Positions 10,227 through 22,784 are shown, counted from the stretch's first letter. The stretch is 64,000 bases of DNA from Coniella vitis (GCA_011317545.1 WUJK01000009.1:248001-312000); one strand, 5' to 3'. Notes: generated by a model not told the origin, from the sequence alone. Numbers and translations: made by a program.

Positions 10227-12570
10227 TCAAGCCTCTTCACCCACACCGCCCAAGCCATCGAGACCCAAATCCATCACCTTGACCAAGCCACTCCCCAGCG
10301 CAGCAGCGCCCCACCAGCCATACTCGATATTCGGATTCCACGCAACCACAGCGACCCGCGTCTGCGGCGCGTGGATCACCGCCTTGGTCTTTTCCGCCTC
10401 CTGGAGCAGCAGCAACTCCTCGTCGAGCTTGAGCCCCGCCGCTGCAGGAGCATCGGTCTCTGCCTGCCCTCCTCCTGCCGGCCGTTTCCGCTTGGCTCTG
10501 GGTTTGGCCCGCTTCGAAGCACTGGTGATGGCCTTTTTGTGGCGCGCGGCCATGAGCTCCATGCTCAGATTGCTGTTGAACTCGGTGCGGAAGCCCTGGA
10601 GGATGCGCGCCGCGCCGCGGACCTGTTGCTGTCCTTGCGGCGCGGGGTGTGCACCAGCACCAGCACCAGCAGGAGCAGGAGCAGATCGGAACTCGTGCTG
10701 AAAGACCTTGAGCTTGTGCAACTCATCGTAGCGGTCCTTGAGCAGCACACGCAGCGGGTTGAACGCCCACAGACTGCCGTCTGCGCAGCCGACGAGGGTG
10801 AAGGGGTGTGTGCGGCCGGTCGCCAGACACATGGGCAGGCTGGGGGTTGTCATGAGCATGTGGCTCTCGACAAAGTGGCGCACGTGGGCGAAGCCAATGA
10901 CGGTGTTGTGCGGCAGGGCGCTGGGCTGCAGGCCGACGTAGCCCTGGAGGTGGTCGTTCCAGTCGAGGAGGTTGGGCTGGAAGCTGACGCTGTTGGGCTC
11001 GAGGGTGAATGTTGTCTCGGCGCTGGGGAGGTTGAGGTCTGTGAGCGCCGGACAGCCGCCCACGGGGGTGGTGGCGATGTGGTGGGGGTGCGAGGGGAAG
11101 CCGCTTGCCACGTCGATGATGGGGCTGGTGTGGACGGGGCGGCGGGTGAGGAGTTGTTGGGGGTGGATGGACCAGAGGGTGAGGGAGCCGTCGCTGTGCG
11201 CCAGGCAGAGGCGGTTGATGTTGACCCACGTGAGGCAGGTTGCGTGGACGGCGTGCTCGGTGGAGATGCCAAGAGTGGCGATGGGGGAGACTACCCAATC
11301 TGTTTGCAGGATCAGTATACGCTGTTTTGGATACAAGACGGTGGAGGTTTCGGGCGAGTAGCTCACCGTAGCTGGCTGAGCCTGAGGAAGGGTTCGAGAT
11401 CTCAAGGACCCTGACCTGCCCGTCGGCACAGAGAATGGCCAGGAGGCCTAACTTGGAATCGTCGAGTGACGCAGCGGGACACCATTGGAGGCGCTTTGGG
11501 CGGCCCCAGTCAAATGAGAGAGACTGAAGCAGGCGAGCTTCGCTGTCGCCCTCTCGATGAAGGGGCAGGCACCAGATCTGTACAGTGCCCTGCTTGCTCA
11601 GCCCAGGATCTGGCTCGGTAGAGTCGGCGTCCTTGGGCGCCTGATCGGAGAATGGTATTGTTGCTACCGCAAGGAACTGTTCTCTGTGCCCTGTCAAGGG
11701 TGCCCAAGCTATGGCCAAGGGGATGCTGCCCGTGTCCAGCACCCAACCCTTTGGCGTCGGCGCGGATGCTTCAGGCGCGTCCTTGGGTGCATCCCACAGC
11801 TGTCCGTTTTCCAGCGTCGCATGCCCGAATCCATATCGTGTGCGCAGCTGCTGTTGGCGATTGAACGGGCCGACAAAGCAAGCCAGCTCGGTCATTGGTG
11901 GCTGGAACATGGAAATGTGCTCTGGCTTGATTTTGCTGAGCCGTTGTGCGTTGCCCTTTGCGGCTCTGTATCTGCTGTACCACGACGTGAACCAAGCTCT
12001 CTGCTTCACCTCATAGTCTTCGGCCAGCCAGGGACTCTCTATGACGCCACCTGCGCCAGGCCCTCGGTTCGGCAGGATCTGGTGATGGAACCATTTCTTC
12101 AACATGCCCCAGGCCACCTGGACGTGGTCAGGATTGGGCCCGTACATGGCCTTGAGCAGCCCCAGGCCCCGTAGATGGCTCCGCAACGGCCCATCATACA
12201 CGCGCGTGTCCCGCGTGTCGCGAGGGTACTCTGGCAGCGCGTGGATGGCCCTCTGCTCCAGGAGCCTCAACTTCTGCCTGCTGGGTTGCCGTGGCGCCGC
12301 CTCTGCTTCGCCGTCGTAGTCGCTTGCGGTCTCCGACGCCGTGTCCATCAAGTCGTCGCCATTGTCCGGCACCAGCAGCTCATTCTCGGCCGCGTCGTCT
12401 GCGTCTTCGCCGTCGTCACTCCCGGGTTCTGGCTCTTGGAAATCCTCGTCTCCGTCTCTCACTGCGCTCGTGGCTGCGGCATCTTGGACCTCCTCGCCGT
12501 CGTCCAAGCCCAAGTCGTGCGCCTCGGCGTAGCTGAAGCGCTTCGCCTTGTTTGCCTTGCGTGTGCGCAT
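10227..12570 (-). CDS. TFIIIC subunit, WD40-type (Sfc6/Tfc6/GTF3C2-like)
   Basis: Probable subunit of RNA polymerase III initiation factor TFIIIC, B-box-binding half. Two exons, 12570-11367 and 11299-10227, give 758 aa. The N-terminus is basic (MRTRKANKAKRFSYAEAHD) and is followed by a long acidic region. Next comes a segment of about 150 aa with PDHVQVAWGMLKKW, then a WD40-like propeller with blade motifs such as VQIWCLPLH, DGQVRVLEIS, DGSLTLWSI and DGSLWAFNP. The C-terminus has a basic patch (KRAKPRAKRKRPAGG) and ends with a last blade. I chose the MRTRK start because fungal homologues begin similarly; an in-frame Met at 12711 would give 805 aa. Intron 11300-11366 is canonical and restores SYDWVVSP. 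The family assignment comes from overall architecture and remembered resemblance, so it is less sure than the gene model. Confidence 0.72.
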
Positions 12571-14035
12571 TGGATCTTGTTGTTCGGCCTGGCATTCATT
12601 GGAGAATGGAGGGGCGTTGAGGTTTGGCGGAATTTTCACTTTGGCACGGCGCAGTTGTTGCTGCCAAATGGACAAAAGCAAGCTTGTCCAGCTTTTTGGG
12701 GTTGAGGCCACTGTAGTTGCGCTTGCTAGCAGGGACCCGGCCGCTGAGCATGTGGGTGTTTAGGCTGCTCAGGCCCTGCTGCTGCGCTGTAGCCCGGATT
12801 GGGGCACCCACGGTCATGGTGTTGAGTGTTTTAGCGCCTCTGAGTTTGACATTATCAGCTCGTCTGGGTTTCTTTTACAATTTAAACAAAAAAGGCGATT
12901 ACATGTACATCTCGTCGGAGAATCACCCGGGATCCTCTTGCTTCGACAAGCAAGTTATGCTCTCTGAAGGGCCGGATAGCCGCGCATTCATCACTGATTT
13001 GAACCAGATGCGCAACGAACCGAGGTCAGGCATGGCTCACTTCCCAAAATGCTTCGAGCATCATGAAGGCAGCACTTAAGATGGGTTTATAGCTTCACAC
13101 TGGCGATTGAGGGCTTCCCTTGCTCGCCAACCTCGCCTCGAGGTCCAAGAACCAAGGACGCGCTGCCCTTTCGCCGTCGATCCCGCGGTAGCTGGTAAGA
13201 AGGGGACAAGGCTGTCGAGAGTGCTTTGAGAATGATGAGAGTTACCGCGCTCATATTTGCACGAGTTAGTCAGACAGTATTGGTGAGTCAATATCGAACA
13301 AGACTAGATCGGTTGGAAATACAAGCTGCCAAACAACATTCCAAGAAGCGCATCTCCAGCCCAACAAAACCTTGGCCACGGTCTGTGTGGAAAGGGCCAC
13401 GCATGCGAAAAGGAATGCCATTTAATTCTTTCAGGCAGCTTGCTTGATCTCTGCTTAAACCAGATCTACAACTTGTCCCTGTTGGTGTACTGCATCATTG
13501 TTGCGAGCTGTTTTGGAGAGGTGCGTTGGTTTATAGCCGTGACTTGGAAGAGTTTCTAGATGTCCACGATACACTGGCAAATAAGCATAAGTCTTTCCAA
13601 GCAACTCGACCACTTGGCTTGCAAAAAACCTGTTTTATAAATACGGAGAGGATAACTGTCTATGAAGTTATCAAAGCCACGTGAATCTCTTTTATATCCT
13701 GAGCAATGCCTGCTCTTCTGACCGTCTGTTCGAAAAATCTCGTCCATATCGTAGGGAACATCTTGCTTCGGAATGCTCAGCCACCAACCGCCTTTGCAGA
13801 TTGACACCTTCATGTCTCGTTGCTTTTTCTACATTTCCACGTATCACGTCGCCCTGTCTCTCCGGGGGAGCTCAGAGCGGAGTACAGCCTGGAGATACTT
13901 TTCCTAGGAGGGGTTGCGATAATATATACCCGTGATCCAAATCTATCTTGTGAGTAGACCTGAATGCTTTTCAAATCCGAATCTTCTATTCCCGGGTGCA
14001 ACTGAAATCAGAACCACTGAAAAGCCTCCCCGTCT
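12571..14035. other. Intergenic region before the HET gene
   Basis: About 1.4 kb without a supportable gene. The first ~250 bp are the 5' flank of the TFIIIC gene and may include an N-terminal coding extension up to 12711. An AATATATACC sequence at about 13920 could be a TATA element for the HET gene, roughly 110 bp before its ATG. Confidence 0.5.
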
Positions 14036-15409
14036 TTGACTCTCTTTCAATCTCTGGAACCAAACCCTATAGACTACCAGAGCATTATGTTGAGAGCATC
14101 TAATCCTCATCCGTTCCGGTACGAGTCTTGTCTAAGGTCCAATCAGCTGCGGCTGCTTCGGCCTGACAGAATCTCCTTTGGACGACTATCCTTCACTGTC
14201 GTCGAGTTTCCGAGACTCGAGACTCTGCGCTACACGGCCGTGTCATACACTTGGGGGGATCAACAGCCGTCTGAGGTTATATACTTGAACGGCCACGAGT
14301 TCCGCGTCCGGCCCAACCTCTGGTCATGCCTCTACTACCTGGGGCAAGCCCCACAGGCAACAACTGCTCCCTACCTGTGGGTGGACGCCATTTGTATCAA
14401 CCAGAACGACGATCGCGAGAAAGCGGCGCAGGTCCGTCTCATGGACCAGACATACCGCGACGCGACGACCGTTTCTGTCTGGCTGGGCCTCATCCGCTTG
14501 CCCGACCATATACGCGTGGATGGCAACACAGACTGGATCAAAACAGTCGACGTGGATTCCGTCGACTTGCAGGACGCAGCGGCTGATCTGTCGAATCGCC
14601 CGTACTGGTCGCGCGTCTGGGTGATACAGGAGTTCCTCCTTGCCCGCCATATTACGCTCCATTGTAGCAATGTTACCATTGACTGGGAGCACTTTAGAGA
14701 CATCGTCTCCGAGAAGGCTGGGGTTGACCCTCTGTCTGAGAATGCTCTTCGCATGCTCAGCCAGAATAAGTTGTCAAGCGGGAATGCTTACGCTGCGCTC
14801 CCACTTCTTCTCGGTCGGCACGTTAATAAGCATCCAGAGTTCCTCCAGCGTTTTTGTGACCTACTCATTGAACACCGCAAGGCGAAGTGCAGCGATCCAA
14901 GGGATAAGGTGTTTGCTATGCTTGGTCTTGTGACCAGGGAAGAACGGGAGTTTCTTGAAATCTATTTCCCTGATTACAAGATGTCCGAAGACCACGTCCT
15001 CATCATCACCTTGGCCCACATCACGCAGCTTGGGCCTTTGGTAGCATCACTCAGAGACCCAGGAACAATTACAGTGCGGTCTGACGATCTGTTTGAGGCC
15101 CTTGGTGTCTGGTCCGAGGGTGCTAGAAAGAGACTTCTTCACCGAGCCTCCCAGGTTGATTACCTGGGACGATTTTCGGCTGAAGAGATGTCGCAGCTTT
15201 TAGCAATGTACGATGACATTGAGCGATGCGGAGAGAATGTGGCACTACATGGAAGGCATAGTATTGAGGCCGCTCTTTTTCCAAGGCAGGATGATTCGTT
15301 GGCAACAGAAAACAGGGGCTGGTCTAACATCATTGTTAGGGGAACTGTCATCCTCACCGTGCTTGGTTTCGTTGTCGGCTCATTGAAACTCCTGGAACGT
15401 TTCTATTAA
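14036..15409 (+). CDS. HET-domain protein (heterokaryon incompatibility family)
   Basis: Intronless gene of 457 aa. The HET domain (PF06985) is clear. Residues 66-75 read YTAVSYTWGD, followed by LNGHEFRVRPNLWSCL, LWVDAICINQNDDREKAAQV (about 114-133), and RPYWSRVWVIQEFLLAR. These are the three conserved HET blocks. The middle holds RDKVFAMLGLV, also typical of the family. The last ~27 residues (VILTVLGFVVGSLKLL) form a single hydrophobic segment just before the stop, like a C-terminal membrane anchor. HET proteins mediate allorecognition and programmed cell death; a specific role here is unknown. A second in-frame Met at 14087 (MLRASNPHPFRY) is an equally plausible start. The gene ends only 241 bp before a retrotransposon. 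Confidence 0.9.
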   Translation: MTLFQSLEPNPIDYQSIMLRASNPHPFRYESCLRSNQLRLLRPDRISFGRLSFTVVEFPRLETLRYTAVSYTWGDQQPSEVIYLNGHEFRVRPNLWSCLYYLGQAPQATTAPYLWVDAICINQNDDREKAAQVRLMDQTYRDATTVSVWLGLIRLPDHIRVDGNTDWIKTVDVDSVDLQDAAADLSNRPYWSRVWVIQEFLLARHITLHCSNVTIDWEHFRDIVSEKAGVDPLSENALRMLSQNKLSSGNAYAALPLLLGRHVNKHPEFLQRFCDLLIEHRKAKCSDPRDKVFAMLGLVTREEREFLEIYFPDYKMSEDHVLIITLAHITQLGPLVASLRDPGTITVRSDDLFEALGVWSEGARKRLLHRASQVDYLGRFSAEEMSQLLAMYDDIERCGENVALHGRHSIEAALFPRQDDSLATENRGWSNIIVRGTVILTVLGFVVGSLKLLERFY

Positions 15410-15645
15410 GTAATTCGGGGTTCTTGCCTCCATTAGTATTGTCAACCAAGGCACTTTGCAAGATGTGGGACTTTTGAGACTTTAAAGAACTTAAGAGTGC
15501 CTTGCTGAGCGTAATTAAAATAGCTCAAGACCAATAATGGTCTCCCAATTAGACTGAAGATTCTAACAAGAAAGACCTATGAGTTATGATAAGCGGTAAT
15601 CATTGAAGTAAACCTCTCTTGGTAGCAGCTGCTAACTCCTGCTGT

Positions 15646-15650
15646 AATAT
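15646..15650. repeat. Left target-site duplication (AATAT)
   Basis: Identical to 23282-23286 on the other side of the element. Five bp is the usual size for Ty3/gypsy integration. Confidence 0.85.
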
Positions 15651-16132
15651 TGTTATAACCCACGGTCATACAGGTCACAGGAACAGGCCAGCGCAACCAT
15701 ATGCCAGCAAATCGGAACCTCAACGGACCGATAAGGATCTCTTATATAACAAAGTCACACCAGATAATATAACCAGGGTTAAGGTTATATAGGATAAGGG
15801 TGGACCGTAAGGACTGCACTACGACTCCATCGACTTAGACCGTAATAGTCGACGAGCGACTTCGTCGGTCTAAGGCACTATTCAGGGAATAGCAGTTAAT
15901 AATAGAAGGATATAAGGATAGGAGTTTACAGCTCGATATTAGATAGTTTCCTTATAGTCTTTAGTTATAAATCTAAGTATTATTTTATATAATAGGGTAA
16001 TCCCTCTTAATTACTTATAATACTTAATATTACTCGATAACGTACGAAGACTTAAAGGTAATACTTCCCTACCTACTAATATATAATTTATAAGTACTTC
16101 CAGAATCCGGGATTTAGGTAAGGATTATTATA
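15651..16132 (+). repeat. 5' LTR (482 bp)
   Basis: Starts TGTTATAACC and ends ATTATA, where the 3' LTR has ATTACA. It aligns end to end with 22800-23281. The outer ~270 bp still contain many CA dinucleotides, whereas the inner half is CA-free, so RIP declines toward the outer edge. Confidence 0.93.
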
Positions 16133-16499
16133 TTTTTATAACTCTTATTTAGGACGGTCTATATATACCTCTTAGGTAATATTAAGTATAGTAATAGCTC
16201 CTTAAACTCCTACCCTATCTACCTTAGGAGAAGGATATCGCTAGGTTATAACTTAGGAAGATATAATATACTAATTAATCGAACTTACCTAATAACTCGC
16301 TATATTCTAGTAGAATTAGGAGTAGTAGAATCGTATTATCCGTAGGTAAGCCTAATAGCTCGAATAATACTAAGCTATAGCCGCTATACCCCTAGCGCTT
16401 ATTATTTAAAATACTAGTAATAGCTATAAAATAAATAAACCTATTATATATAATAGTAACTAAAAGATACTTTAAGGGTTCCTTACCTATTATAAGGTA

Positions 16500-17240
16500 T
16501 ACTTCCTATATAATATAGCTTAATTTACTACTAAACCCGATAAAATTATCCTAGCTGGTATATAACTCGAAAAGGATATGCTTATCTAGTATAAACCCTT
16601 ACTTCGTAACTATATTAAATACCTAGGCAACCTCGATTAATATAAGCCGACTACTAAAAATATATTCGACTTATTCGTAGGATTCGAATATATCCTTAAG
16701 GAAATATTCGGCGATCCTAACGAAGAATAAACTATAGTATAATAACTTATAAAACTTAAGCAGAATAAATCTACTTTAGCCTATATAGTTCGCTTTAAGC
16801 AACTCTTAGTACGCCTCCCTTAGAAAGATAAGAACCTTATAAAATACTATTATAAAGGACTTAAGGATAAGATTAAGGACGAAATCTCTAAGTAGGACTA
16901 GCCCGAAGACTTTATAATATTTAGTAATAACGCTATCCGTATCGATAACCGTCTCTACGAAAGATATATAGAGAAAAGCAAGAAAGGAGGAAGTTATACT
17001 ATATAAAGGAATTACGCTAATATAGGATAACGGATTTAATAGATAACTAACCGTAGCTTCTAGTAATAAGGTATAATAACTAGCGGTATAATATACTTAG
17101 GCCCTATAAAGCTCGATATAGCTTAGCGTAAACCTATAAGTAAGGAATACTTTAACTATAGTAAGATAGGCTACTTCGTACGAAAATACTAATAACCTAA
17201 GAAACCTAGAGAATTTAAGAAAGTCCTCGAAGGATAATAA
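16500..17240 (+). pseudogene. Degenerate gag with decayed zinc knuckle
   Basis: Reading through stops gives a Retrotrans_gag-like segment at about 16660-16920 (IFDLFVGFEYILKEIFGD, KDKIKDEISK). At 17142-17189 it gives KEYFNYSKIGYFVRKY, a CX2CX4HX4C zinc knuckle in which each metal ligand has become Tyr. TGC to TAC and CAC to TAC are exactly the G-to-A and C-to-T changes RIP makes. About 1.2 kb of further gag/linker frame follows before the protease. Confidence 0.8.
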
Positions 17241-18489
17241 GCTAATATTATAATACGCGAAACTATAGACTCTACTCCTAACTAAAACCAGCTTCTAGAG
17301 TAAGTATCGGATAACTCCGATTATAAACTCCTTAACTAGACCTTCTATTATAAGGATAATTATATAATATACCTCTCGGTAAAGTAAGGCTTAGGATAAT
17401 TCCCTTAAAAACCTTATAAGGAATAATAAATTATAATTACCTAGAGAATACCCCTTCCTACGGATAATAATCTATTCGAAAGACTAATAATAGAGTAATA
17501 AGCCTAGCTTATTAGGGAATACCCCTACTAACGTAATATAGAAGGGTATAAGCTACCTAACGAAACGAAAACTATATAAAGTAATATTATAGAAATTATA
17601 GAATAATAGGAAACGCTCTATATTAGTTAGAATACTAACGCCTAAACTATTAGTAAAGAAATAAGCTTAGGATTAGAAAGCTCTATAGACGAAGATATCG
17701 ATAAAGGAAACGTATATTACCTTATCTATAGTATTATACTTAGAGAACTATTCCGAATAATATCTTATTAAAACGAAACCCCCCTTATATAGGAAGACGC
17801 GCGAATTAATTACCTCTACGAAAAGTACTACCAGATTATATAGTTTACCTATATTATATATAATTATAGATAATACTTTAAATATAAGGTAACTAACGAG
17901 TAATTCCCTACGCGCGAAATAGGGTATAGTATTATCGCCTATAACGATAATAATAGCGATTATTATAAAGTACTTAGAATAAGGGGAAATTACGCTAGTA
18001 TTAGCCTTATATATAATACCCCCTACGAATATACTATACGATAAGTAAAATAATACTAATATATAACACCCTAGTATATACCTTACGCGTAAGAAAAAGC
18101 GCTCGATTAGTATAGAATATACGAATAGAAATAAAAGGAAAAGCTCGTAAAGCCCGTATATATAAAACCTATATACTATAGCTTCTATAAACGCGCCGAT
18201 TATATAGAATATCTAGCGGATAAAGTATATACCTACTATAACCTTAAAGATAATTAGCCCGAAGTATAAACTCCCTATACGAAAGAAGAAAATTAAGCGT
18301 ACCTATAATAATAGGCCGTAGTATATATACAATACGAAATATAATAAGCTAAAAACCTAGTATAGATAATAGCCCTTAGAGTATAGTAAGAATAGCAGAA
18401 CCTAAAAGGTAAGGATCGCCTATAAAGGATAATAAGCGATTAGGACTTATAGCAAAGTCCCTCTATACGATAGATAGCTCGACGTACGA

Positions 18490-21480
18490 ATATTTGAAAA
18501 TCGTAGTACGAATTAACGATAAATACTATATAGCACTCCTAGATAGCGGAGTATAAGGAAACTTTATATCCCTAAGCGTTATTAATAAAGAATAGATACC
18601 TTAGAAGAAGAAGATAGAACCTTATAAACTTAGTATTATAGAAGGTATAAAAGTCGCTTATAGCTAAGGTATTATCGATATAGAATCTAATTAATTATTA
18701 ATTATAATCTATAAACGTATAATACTAATAAACTTCGATATTACGGATACCGTATAATATAAGTTAATTTTAAGTATATTATAATTAAGAAAGGAAAATC
18801 CTTAAATCGATTAAACTAATAGCTATATTTTATAGGATAAAGCGGTTACCTAAGAAGCGGTTATAATTAAAAGCATAGAATCGGATTTAATTACTAAGTA
18901 ATACTTAAATAATAAGGGCTTAAATAAATTTATATATATCTCTAAATCGAGAAGAGCTAAAACGATAACTACCTTAGGATATAATAAACCTCGATAGCTT
19001 ATAAAGAAGGATCTAATAATAGTTAATACCTAATAAAAGAAGGGATACGGTAGATTAGGATATAATATAATAGGATTCTATAGATAGTAGGATATATTAT
19101 CGTAATAAATTTAAGAAGGAACTAAGTATATATAATAATATCTCCTTATAATAGTAATTATATAAGACGAAGATATATTTAGAAACCTCTCCGGTATATT
19201 AGAAGAGTATCGGAAGTTTATAAAACTATTTTAAGGAAAATTCGATAACGGCCTATTAGAGTATAGCTTATACGACTATAAGATCTTACTTAAGGAAGGA
19301 GGATAACTAAAGTTCTTTCCTATCTACGGATTAGATAAGGATAAACTTAAAGCATTTAGAGAGTATATCGACGAAAATCTTAAGAAAGGCTATATTAGAC
19401 CCTTATATTTACTAGTAGGGTACCTAATCCTATTTATACTAAAGAAAAACGGTAAGTTATAACTATACGTTAACTATCGGCAACTTAACGATATTATAAT
19501 TAAGAATCGATACCCCTTACCTCTCTTTAAAGAACTTAGAGATAAACTTAGAAAAGCCTAGTAGTTTATAGCCCTCGACCTTAAGGAAGGATATATATAT
19601 ATTCGTATTAAACCCGGAGAAGAATAGAAAATAGCGTTTAGAATATACTACGGATACTTTAAATACCTTATTATACTATTCGGACTTATTAATACCCCTA
19701 TATTATTCTAGGAAATAATAAACTTTATCTTATATAAATACCTCGACTATTTTATAATCGCCTACCTAGATAATATCCTTATTTATTTAAAGATATTCGA
19801 AGAATATTAAAAGTATATTATAATAATCTTATAAATCCTTTAAAATAATAAGATTTTAGTAGAACCTACTAAATATAACTAGAATACTTAAAAAGTTAAC
19901 TACCTCGGATATATTATTATACTAGGGTATATATAAATATAGAAAGATAAAGTATAGGTAGTTAGGGATTAGCCTATACCTTAGAACGTTAAAGATATTA
20001 AAGCCTTCTTAAGCTATACTAACTTTTACTAATAATTTATTAAGAACTATAGTAGTATTATAATACTACTTACGGAACTTACGAAAAAGGATATTACCTT
20101 TAACTAGAATAAATAAATATAAAAAGCCTTTAGTATAATTAAGGATATAATTATATTAGAACTAATCCTAATCGAAGTAGACTAAGATAAAGTTTTCGAG
20201 ATCGAGATAAATATATTAGATTATATACTCGGTAGATAATTCGGATAACGAGATAATAAAGGATAACTACGGATAATTAGCAATTTTAGCAAGAAATTAA
20301 ACGGATTAGAACTTAACTATAGAACGCCCGATTAAGAACTTATAGTAATAGTAGAAGCCTTTAGGGAATAATAATACTACCTTATCGGCGTAAAATAATA
20401 AATTCTTATATATACGGATTATAAGAATCTTTAGGTATTTACCTTAATAAAGCAGCTTAATAAACGATAAGTTAGATAGTACGAATTTCTATTAGAATTC
20501 GACTTTAAGATTATCTACCGTAAAGGTAAAGAAAATAAATAAATAAACGCTCTTAGTAGATAATTAGATTATAAGGATAGTAATAGTAAAGATTAGGATA
20601 TTATAGTAATCTTTAGGGAAGATTCGGAAAGCAACCTTATTATACTATCTATTACTAAAAAACTTAACGTAACCCTATATATCGAAGGAGAAATACCTAA
20701 CCTTAATAGTATAATAATATTAGAATAAAATAACTATATTAGAAGTATCTATAGCGTATTAGTATATAAATACTAAGGAATTAGAGTAACCTATAAAAGG
20801 ATCTAATATTATTAGAACCTACCGAACCTTAAGAAACGAGTTATAAATATCGTTAATAATTATAATATATATAAACGGAATAAGATAGAACGGTATAAAC
20901 CTTACGGATTACTATAACCTCTACTAATACCTATAACTATTTAGTTATCTATTAGTCTAAACTTTATTATTAAGCTACCCCTCTTACGAAAACCCTTAAC
21001 TTAGATATAATATAATAATATCTTAATAATAGTTTATAGATTAAGCAAATACGTATACTTCCTATTATATAAAGAAAGTAATACCGCAGAAGAACTCGTA
21101 TATATATTCCTCCGTATTATTATCGCTAACTATAGAATACCTTAGGAAATTATATTAGATAGAGATAGAAAATTTATATTAAAATTCTAGATCTTACTTA
21201 CTAAATACCTCGGAATAATATAATATATATTTATAGTATTTTATCCTTAGATAAACGGATAAATAGAATATACTAACTAGATTATAGAATAATATCTATA
21301 ATACTATATTAACTACGAATAAGATAATTAGGTCGAACTCTTACTTATAGTATAATTCGCCTATAATAGCGTAGATATAATAAATATAGGAAAATCACTA
21401 TTCTTCCTACTTTATAAATATAACCCTACGGTATACTACGAAATACTATTAGGTAGAAACGTAGAAATAGCAGACTAATA
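18490..21480 (+). pseudogene. Degenerate pol: protease, RT, RNase H, integrase
   Basis: Protease active site LLDSG at about 18535-18550, followed by a TAA where the family has Gln (SGAQ). The RT core is at about 19380-19830, with RQLNDIIIKNRYPLPL, ALDLKEGYIYIRI and YLDNILIY at 19760-19785 (second catalytic Asp changed to Asn). RNase H lies at about 20150-20590. The integrase at about 20810-21480 keeps EIILDRDRKFILKF and NGQIEYTN. Premature TAA and TAG codons occur throughout. Confidence 0.85.
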
Positions 21481-21847
21481 CGCTAGAAGAATTAAGCAAT
21501 TATACGAAAATACTTAATATATACTTTAGAATATTAGAAAATAAATAACGAAATACGCTAATTAGAAAAGGATTAAGGGACTAATCCTATAGAAGGGAGA
21601 TAAAGTCTACCTTAACCGCAAAAATATTAAAACTACTAAACCTAGCGATAAACTCGACTATAAAAAACTCGGACCTTATAAAATTATATAATAGATTTTA
21701 CTAGTTAACTATAAATTGGAAATCCTATATATACGCCTATACCCAGTCTTCTATATTTTACTCTTAGAGCTAGCACTAGTAGACGCAGAACTCTCGTATA
21801 ATATAGATATTATCGAACTAGAATAAGCATAATATAAAGTTAAATAA

Positions 21848-21985
21848 ATTCTCGACTTACGTAAACGTAGACGCGGAAAATAATACCTTATTAAATAGAA
21901 AGATTATAATAATTTAGAAAATATATAGGAACCTCTAAAGAATGTCTACTAAGATCTAATTAGAGAATACGAAAATCAGCAAATA
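21848..21985 (+). pseudogene. Degenerate C-terminal chromodomain of the retrotransposon integrase
   Basis: Reads ILDLRKRRRGK, then YLIK-KDYNNLENI and EPLKNVYQDL through stops. This matches the chromodomain signature YLVKWKGY...NTWEP, with both Trp codons (TGG) turned into TAG. Chromodomains of this class direct integration toward methylated histone H3, which is established for related elements such as MAGGY. Confidence 0.85.
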
Positions 21986-22174
21986 ACTTAATAATAGGCA
22001 AAAATAAGAAACTTACTAACGATTAGATAAGCCTCCTTTATTAGAAGCGCTAACTAGATCTAACGGCCTATTAAACTCTATAATCGACTAATCTATAAAT
22101 TATAAACTAAAGGCCCTAGCACCTTATAAATTACTAGTAAGAAAATTAGATAGAAATAACGAAGAAACCCTAGA

Positions 22175-22612
22175 CTAATTAAAATCCTTTAATATAATAG
22201 TTATAAAACCCTCGGGTAATAGGCCTTCGGGAATAGCTAACTCCGTAGGACGCTTCGTAGCCTTAGCGGCTAAACGCTCCTTCTCTAACTCCTCCGCTTT
22301 AATATAATCTAACTCCTCGATCGTATCTAAACCGTAATAAATAATACGCGCTATCTTATTAGCCTATATATAACGCTCCTTATATAACCGGCGTACTTTC
22401 GTAATAGCCTATTTAAGCTCCTCCTTAGTAGTATTAAGGGCCGCCTTAGCTAGCGAATATTAACGGGTAATTTTCTATATCTACGTAGGAGTTAAGCCCT
22501 ATATATTATAGTTTCCCCGCTTATAGCGAATATATTCCGAATAGTAAGAAGAATCCTCTTCGGAGGCTAAGTAAGGAATTTAACGGGATTAGTAAGAAGA
22601 ATAGGAAAGCAT
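22175..22612 (-). pseudogene. Antisense ORF between pol and 3' LTR (unknown, coiled-coil-like)
   Basis: On the minus strand a single frame can be followed from an ATG at 22612 for about 145 codons to a TAG at 22175-22177. Its internal stops are TAA or TAG in contexts where CAA or CAG is the likely precursor. The readable peptide is helical and charged: SLAKAALNTTKEELK, AITKVRRLYKERYI, YYGLDTIEELDYIK and AEELEKERLAAKATKRPTEL. The other two minus-strand frames have no such character. I do not recognise a family. It is transcriptionally opposite to gag-pol and lies wholly inside the element. Confidence 0.6.
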
Positions 22613-22784
22613 CTTAGAATAACGATCCAGTACGGATAACTAAAGAGAAGAAGTTTATTCGGTCTTCTTATAACGAACTTTATTAATTCTTAACGATATA
22701 ACGAATTAGGAAAGTATAATCCGGAGTAAGAATATTAGGTAGGACTACTTACGGAATACTATAAATCTTTAGGGATAAAGACCG

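Noticed and set aside
10035..11414. 459-codon plus-strand ORF opposite the TFIIIC gene
   Set aside because: It is the complement of GC-rich coding sequence, has no domain, and the minus strand has a spliced WD40 protein with family features.
12596..12817. 73-codon minus-strand ORF as an upstream exon of the TFIIIC gene
   Set aside because: It is in a different frame from the TFIIIC start, and no donor/acceptor pair joins it convincingly.
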